Shown here: piece after piece, positions 14,850-17,683 of the stretch | Layout of the letters: each line of letters begins with the position of its first letter | How positions within the stretch are numbered: the stretch's first letter is position 1 | Source: an uncultured Lachnospiraceae bacterium | Lineage (GTDB): Bacteria > Bacillota > Clostridia > Lachnospirales > Lachnospiraceae | NCBI GenBank assembly: GCA_900554205.1 | Contig: USGM01000067.1 | Coordinates: forward strand, 1 to 17,683 | Length of the DNA stretch: 17,683 bases | Reading direction: 5' to 3' | Made by a program: the position numbers and the translations under genes | The notes under the pieces: model-generated | Database searches by the model: none | Seen by the model: only the letters and a program-made list of their open reading frames with translations | Told to the model about the DNA's origin: nothing

Positions 14850-15691
14850 CTATTTCTCCGGCTTCAGTGGTCCATAGTAATAAGATGAAGTCGCGTCTCC
14901 ATCAATCAGGAAAGTAGAACCTGTAATAAATGCTCCCTTCTCACTCATGAGAAGCTCTGCCACATTTGCTACTTCATCTGCGGTTCCGGGTCTGCCCGCC
15001 GGGCACTTTGCAAACATATTTTTGGTAAAATCTCCACGGGGGTCGTTGAACTCATCAATGGCAAGCGGTGTGACAATAATTCCGGGTGCAATGGCATTTA
15101 GCCTCACAACACGTTTGCCCCATTCCACAGACTGCGCCATGACACGTTTCTCGTTACAACGTTTTGCCATCTGATAAGCATGAAGTGTATCTTTGATATT
15201 CTCCGGCTGTAGCATCTCAAACTGTAACAGTTCCTCAGTCGGCGTTGTCGCAAGCGCTGCATCCTCCTCCGCTGTCAGCTGTGGCATTCTCCAGCCTGAC
15301 TGGCTGGAAATGGTTACACCGACACCACCCTCTGCAATCACCTTCCCGACCTCCTCCAACAAGACAGCCGTACCATATAAGTCCACTTTTAAAATTGCCT
15401 CTATCGGCGCTTGGCTCGGCGATACCCCGCTCCATTGACGAGCATTTTGATTTCTCCGTATTCCAACACCCTTGCAATCAACGCCTGAACAGACTCTCTC
15501 GACGACAGATCCATCTCTACCGGTTCCACATCAAATCCTGCATGATTCATGACCTCGGCGATCGCCTTTGCATTCTGGATGTTCTTATCGCCCATAACAA
15601 TCTTTCTGCCATAACCCATTCTTCTCGCGATTGCGATGGAAATCTGTCCTGCTCCTGTTACAATCATGACTTCCTTTTTACCCATAATCAT
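14850..15691 (-). pseudogene. SDR oxidoreductase, 3α-HSD-like, split by a frameshift
   Basis: Two adjacent minus-strand frames rebuild one short-chain dehydrogenase of 280 residues. The first (to about 15424) has the Rossmann glycine motif as TGAGQIS and the strand motif MLVNGAG. The second holds VTISSQS with the catalytic Ser (about 130-132), AYQMAKR with Y173 and K177, and RLNAIAPGIIVTPL. The join is at 15425-15428: the minus strand reads GCGGGGTATCG, where one more G would give GAG-VSPSQAP and restore the frame. The Ser-to-Tyr gap of about 42 residues and the RLNxIAPG...TPL segment resemble 3α-hydroxysteroid dehydrogenases of the SDR family, but the substrate is unknown. The second ATG (15685, MGKKE) is the better start, since AAGGAG lies nine bases before it but only three before the first. 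The gene may be inactive in this strain, or the lost G may be a sequencing error in a homopolymer. A LysR gene is divergent from it. Confidence 0.85.
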
Positions 15692-15731
15692 TCTCTCCTT
15701 CTCATAGATAAGAAATTGCTTCTTTATCCCG

Positions 15732-15760
15732 ATTATATTTCAGTCATACTTCTCGATCAA
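15732..15760 (-). promoter_or_regulatory. σA-type promoter of the SDR gene
   Basis: On the minus strand TTGATC (15755-15760) is followed by a 17-base spacer and a consensus TATAAT (15732-15737). It points at the SDR start about 45 bases downstream. Confidence 0.75.
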
Positions 15761-15778
15761 ATCTTTATTCTTATTATA

Positions 15779-15807
15779 TTGATAAGTTCTACTAATCGTT
15801 ATATGAT
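15779..15807 (+). promoter_or_regulatory. σA-type promoter of the LysR gene
   Basis: TTGATA (15779-15784), a 17-base spacer and TATGAT (15802-15807) form a near-consensus promoter about 50 bases before the LysR ATG. The -35 elements of this and the divergent SDR promoter are only about 20 bases apart, so one bound regulator could affect both. Confidence 0.7.
15781..15797. promoter_or_regulatory. LysR box (T-N11-A) inside the regulator's promoter
   Basis: GATAAGTTCTACTAATC reads GAT-N11-ATC, with the arms GATAAG and CTAATC matching at five of six positions when inverted. This fits the T-N11-A core bound by LysR-type regulators. It covers part of the -35 and the spacer of the LysR promoter, so binding there should repress lysR (autoregulation). 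It also lies just upstream of the SDR -35, a position suited to activation. Confidence 0.5.
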
Positions 15808-15858
15808 AGAAGTAACAGGAATTGACCCGCAAAACTTACCCGGAATGGAGAAGCCTTT

Positions 15859-16800
15859 ATGCTGCTGCGTCAAATCGAATACTTACAGGCTGTAATTGAA
15901 CACGGTAATTTCTATGAGGCTGCGGAACAATGCCATGTTTCGCAATCCGCCATTTCACAGCAGATCAGAAAATTAGAGGATGAACTGGATGTGCAACTGC
16001 TTGAGCGCCACAATCGGACGTTTTCCCTCACGGCAGCCGGTGAGCATTTTTATAGGAAAAGTCTGATTATCACTAGCGATATAGGACAAATGATTCGTGA
16101 AACCAAACGGATTGCTGCCAAAAATAATGTAGTACTGAAAATCGGCTATTATAAAGGATACCATGGGAATGAATTGTCAGAAGCGATCTCTTTGTTTTCA
16201 GAAAAATATCCGGCTATTGATATACAGATCACCGTCGGAAGCCATGAAGAGCTCTACCATGTGATGGAAAGCGGAACTGTTGATCTCGCATTAAGCGATC
16301 AAAGATGTGCCTTCTCCGATGCCTATAACAACATCATTATTGCAGAAAGCAAAATACATATTGAAATATCTGCAAAAAATCCCCTCAGCAAACTATCCGC
16401 TCTGGAAATTGCTGATTTAAAGAATACCCCCTGCATTCTGGTAATCAACCAATCCGGGCAGAGGGAGGAACAAGAATATTATGAATCCGTTATCGGACTA
16501 CACGGAGAATTTCTTTTTGCCGATACGATACAGGAGGCACGGCTTAAAGTCGTCACCGGGCAGGGTTATTTGCCGATGGACATAATCGGCGAACAACCCT
16601 TGTCTGACACCACCATACACAGGATTCCCCTTGTCCGAAATAAGCAGGCAGTTACAAAAACTTACTGTGCGTTTTGGAAAAAAGATAATTCTGACGGGTA
16701 TATCAGCGCTTTTACCGAAATACTACAATCATGCTTTTATCATGATACTCCTCACCCCATAAGCCCCTGTTGCTCCCCCACGGGATTTATGCTACGATAA
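15859..16800 (+). CDS. LysR-type transcriptional regulator
   Basis: 313 residues, usual LTTR length. The N-terminal winged HTH (about 1-65) is canonical: RQIEYLQAVIEHGNFYEAAE, then VSQSAISQQIRKLEDELDV, then LLERHNRTFSLTAAGEHFY. Residues about 90-300 form the effector-binding domain, opening with LKIGYYKGYHGNEL and including VDLALSDQR. An GGAG site eight bases before the ATG at 15859 supports the start. It is divergent from the SDR gene, the standard arrangement for a LysR regulator and its target, and a LysR box lies between them. The effector is unknown. Base composition here is visibly more A+T-rich than in the ATPase and hydrolase genes, which may mean that the SDR/LysR pair was acquired separately. 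Confidence 0.95.
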   Translation: MLLRQIEYLQAVIEHGNFYEAAEQCHVSQSAISQQIRKLEDELDVQLLERHNRTFSLTAAGEHFYRKSLIITSDIGQMIRETKRIAAKNNVVLKIGYYKGYHGNELSEAISLFSEKYPAIDIQITVGSHEELYHVMESGTVDLALSDQRCAFSDAYNNIIIAESKIHIEISAKNPLSKLSALEIADLKNTPCILVINQSGQREEQEYYESVIGLHGEFLFADTIQEARLKVVTGQGYLPMDIIGEQPLSDTTIHRIPLVRNKQAVTKTYCAFWKKDNSDGYISAFTEILQSCFYHDTPHPISPCCSPTGFMLR

Positions 16801-16869
16801 GACAATCAAATGTCAGGACTTGCAAAGCCGACATGACTGCGGCAAATGCAAAGCTTACAGGGAGGAATC

Positions 16870-17683
16870 ATGACTGCGAAACGTTTAAATTATCTGGATA
16901 TGGCAAAGGGAATCGGCATCATTCTGGTCGTAGCGGGGCATTCCGGCATGTGCGGGGATGCCCTGCTGGCATGGCTGTCCTCCTTTCATATGCCCCTGTT
17001 CTTCGTGATTTCAGGTATGCTTCTCTCCCACCGGCAGGAGGAGACCCGCCCGCTCACCCAAAGCGTGCAAAAAAAAGCGCGCTCCATCCTGCTGCCCTAT
17101 TTTACTTTCAGTCTGATCTATCTGCTCATTGAGCTCATATACAGACTATGGAAGCATCAGGAGCTTTCCCTCTCCGATGCCGTCTTACAGTCCGTGAGCT
17201 TTTACGGCATTTCCGTTCTCTGGTTCCTGCCCGCTCTCTTTGCGGGCGAGCTGCTGTTTTTATTTATCCGCAAAAAAACAGGACACCTTCTCACGATCAT
17301 CTCGTGTGGTGTCCTCTGTTTCGTCGGCGTTTTCTGCAGGAATCTCTACGCCACATATGATTACCCGGTATCCGACTCGCTCTTTTTTGTCTGGCTCGGC
17401 TACCTGATCCAGGCAGGAATCCGAATGGGCATCGCCCTCGCATTCCTTGCCGCCGGCTACTATTTCATGATGCTTCTCAACCGGTTCCCCGGCTTTGCCG
17501 ATCATTCGGAAAAGCCGCTGCGCAGCCGTATGCTTCCCCTCGCGGCCGCTATCCTTTTCTTTGCCGTCAACCTATGCCTTGTGCGCCTGAACGGCAACAC
17601 GGATTTCCGCAGTCTCTCGCTTGGCAATCCGTTTCTTTATCTTGCGGGCGCACTCATGGGAAGTCTTGCAGTCATTCTTCTCT
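16870..17683 (+). CDS. Acyltransferase-3 family membrane protein (partial)
   Basis: The frame is open from ATG at 16870 to the window edge (271 codons). The start is preceded by GGGAGG ending at 16865, a short four-base spacing. The N-terminus LDMAKGIGIILVVAGHS carries the conserved histidine of the OafA/YrhL-type acyltransferase-3 fold, and SSFHMPLFFVISGMLLS is the second family signature. Several hydrophobic helices follow (e.g. FSLIYLLIELIY, SVLWFLPALFAGELLFLFI, LLTIISCGVLCFVGVF). These integral membrane enzymes usually O-acylate sugars of cell-surface or exported polymers; the acceptor here cannot be told. Family members are commonly about 330-400 residues, so roughly the last third is missing. 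It follows lysR on the same strand by 69 bases, but a functional link is not evident. Confidence 0.9.
   Translation, partial: MTAKRLNYLDMAKGIGIILVVAGHSGMCGDALLAWLSSFHMPLFFVISGMLLSHRQEETRPLTQSVQKKARSILLPYFTFSLIYLLIELIYRLWKHQELSLSDAVLQSVSFYGISVLWFLPALFAGELLFLFIRKKTGHLLTIISCGVLCFVGVFCRNLYATYDYPVSDSLFFVWLGYLIQAGIRMGIALAFLAAGYYFMMLLNRFPGFADHSEKPLRSRMLPLAAAILFFAVNLCLVRLNGNTDFRSLSLGNPFLYLAGALMGSLAVILL

Noticed and set aside
15415..15432. Programmed frameshift in the SDR gene
   Set aside because: SDR genes are not known to use it, and I see no slippery heptamer followed by a stable stem-loop. A base loss in a G run explains it better.
16833..16869. Alternative upstream start for the acyltransferase at the repeated CATGACTGCG
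   Set aside because: The two copies of the 10-base repeat are 37 bases apart, so the upstream ATG is out of frame, and it has no ribosome site.

Overview
The window looks like chromosomal DNA of a gut-type Firmicute, most likely a Lachnospiraceae member. The signs are strong AGGAGG-type ribosome binding sites, a YesM/LytS-class sensor kinase beside glycoside hydrolases, moderate-to-high G+C coding, and a secreted β-rich protein of a kind common in that family. This taxonomic call is inference.

Layout. (1) Positions 1-665, minus strand: the first 221 codons of a secreted protein, running off the window. (2) 853-7127, minus strand: a tightly overlapping three-gene operon, read GH74 xyloglucanase (7127-4704), GH31 α-xylosidase-type enzyme (4729-2660), YesM-like sensor histidine kinase (2667-853). 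It ends at a hairpin terminator (804-834). Neither enzyme has a signal peptide, so the operon fits intracellular breakdown of imported xyloglucan oligosaccharides. The kinase has no response regulator inside the window. (3) 7128-7357: an intergenic region dominated by a 140-nt imperfect inverted repeat. (4) 7358-14542, minus strand: a two-gene module. It has a 1,864-residue multidomain protein (small N-terminal β domain, Ala/Pro/Gln linker, long duplicated TPR-like helical region, CARDB-like β-sandwich, P-loop ATPase, winged helix). It also has a 513-residue protein with a related ATPase/winged-helix core and a C-terminal domain carrying RNPYDH, the R-x4-H motif of HEPN ribonucleases. I do not recognise this pair as a named system. 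It is the best candidate here for an undescribed conflict, defence or stress-response system.

(5) 14543-14849: a promoter for that module, two 51-bp tandem repeats with internal dyads, and a perfect 15-bp-stem terminator. (6) 14850-15691, minus strand: a 3α-hydroxysteroid-dehydrogenase-like SDR broken by a one-base deficit in a G run. It is divergent from a LysR-type regulator (15859-16800, plus strand). Clear promoters exist for both, and a T-N11-A LysR box lies inside the regulator's own promoter. (7) 16870-17683, plus strand: the first 271 codons of a membrane acyltransferase-3 protein, truncated by the window edge.

How the genes work together (inference). GH74 would cleave the xyloglucan backbone and GH31 would trim xylose from the non-reducing ends, while the kinase reports an extracellular cue. 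In the two-ATPase module the large protein has the build of a sensor/scaffold STAND-like ATPase, and the small protein that of an ATP-controlled RNase effector. LysR probably controls the divergent SDR and itself.
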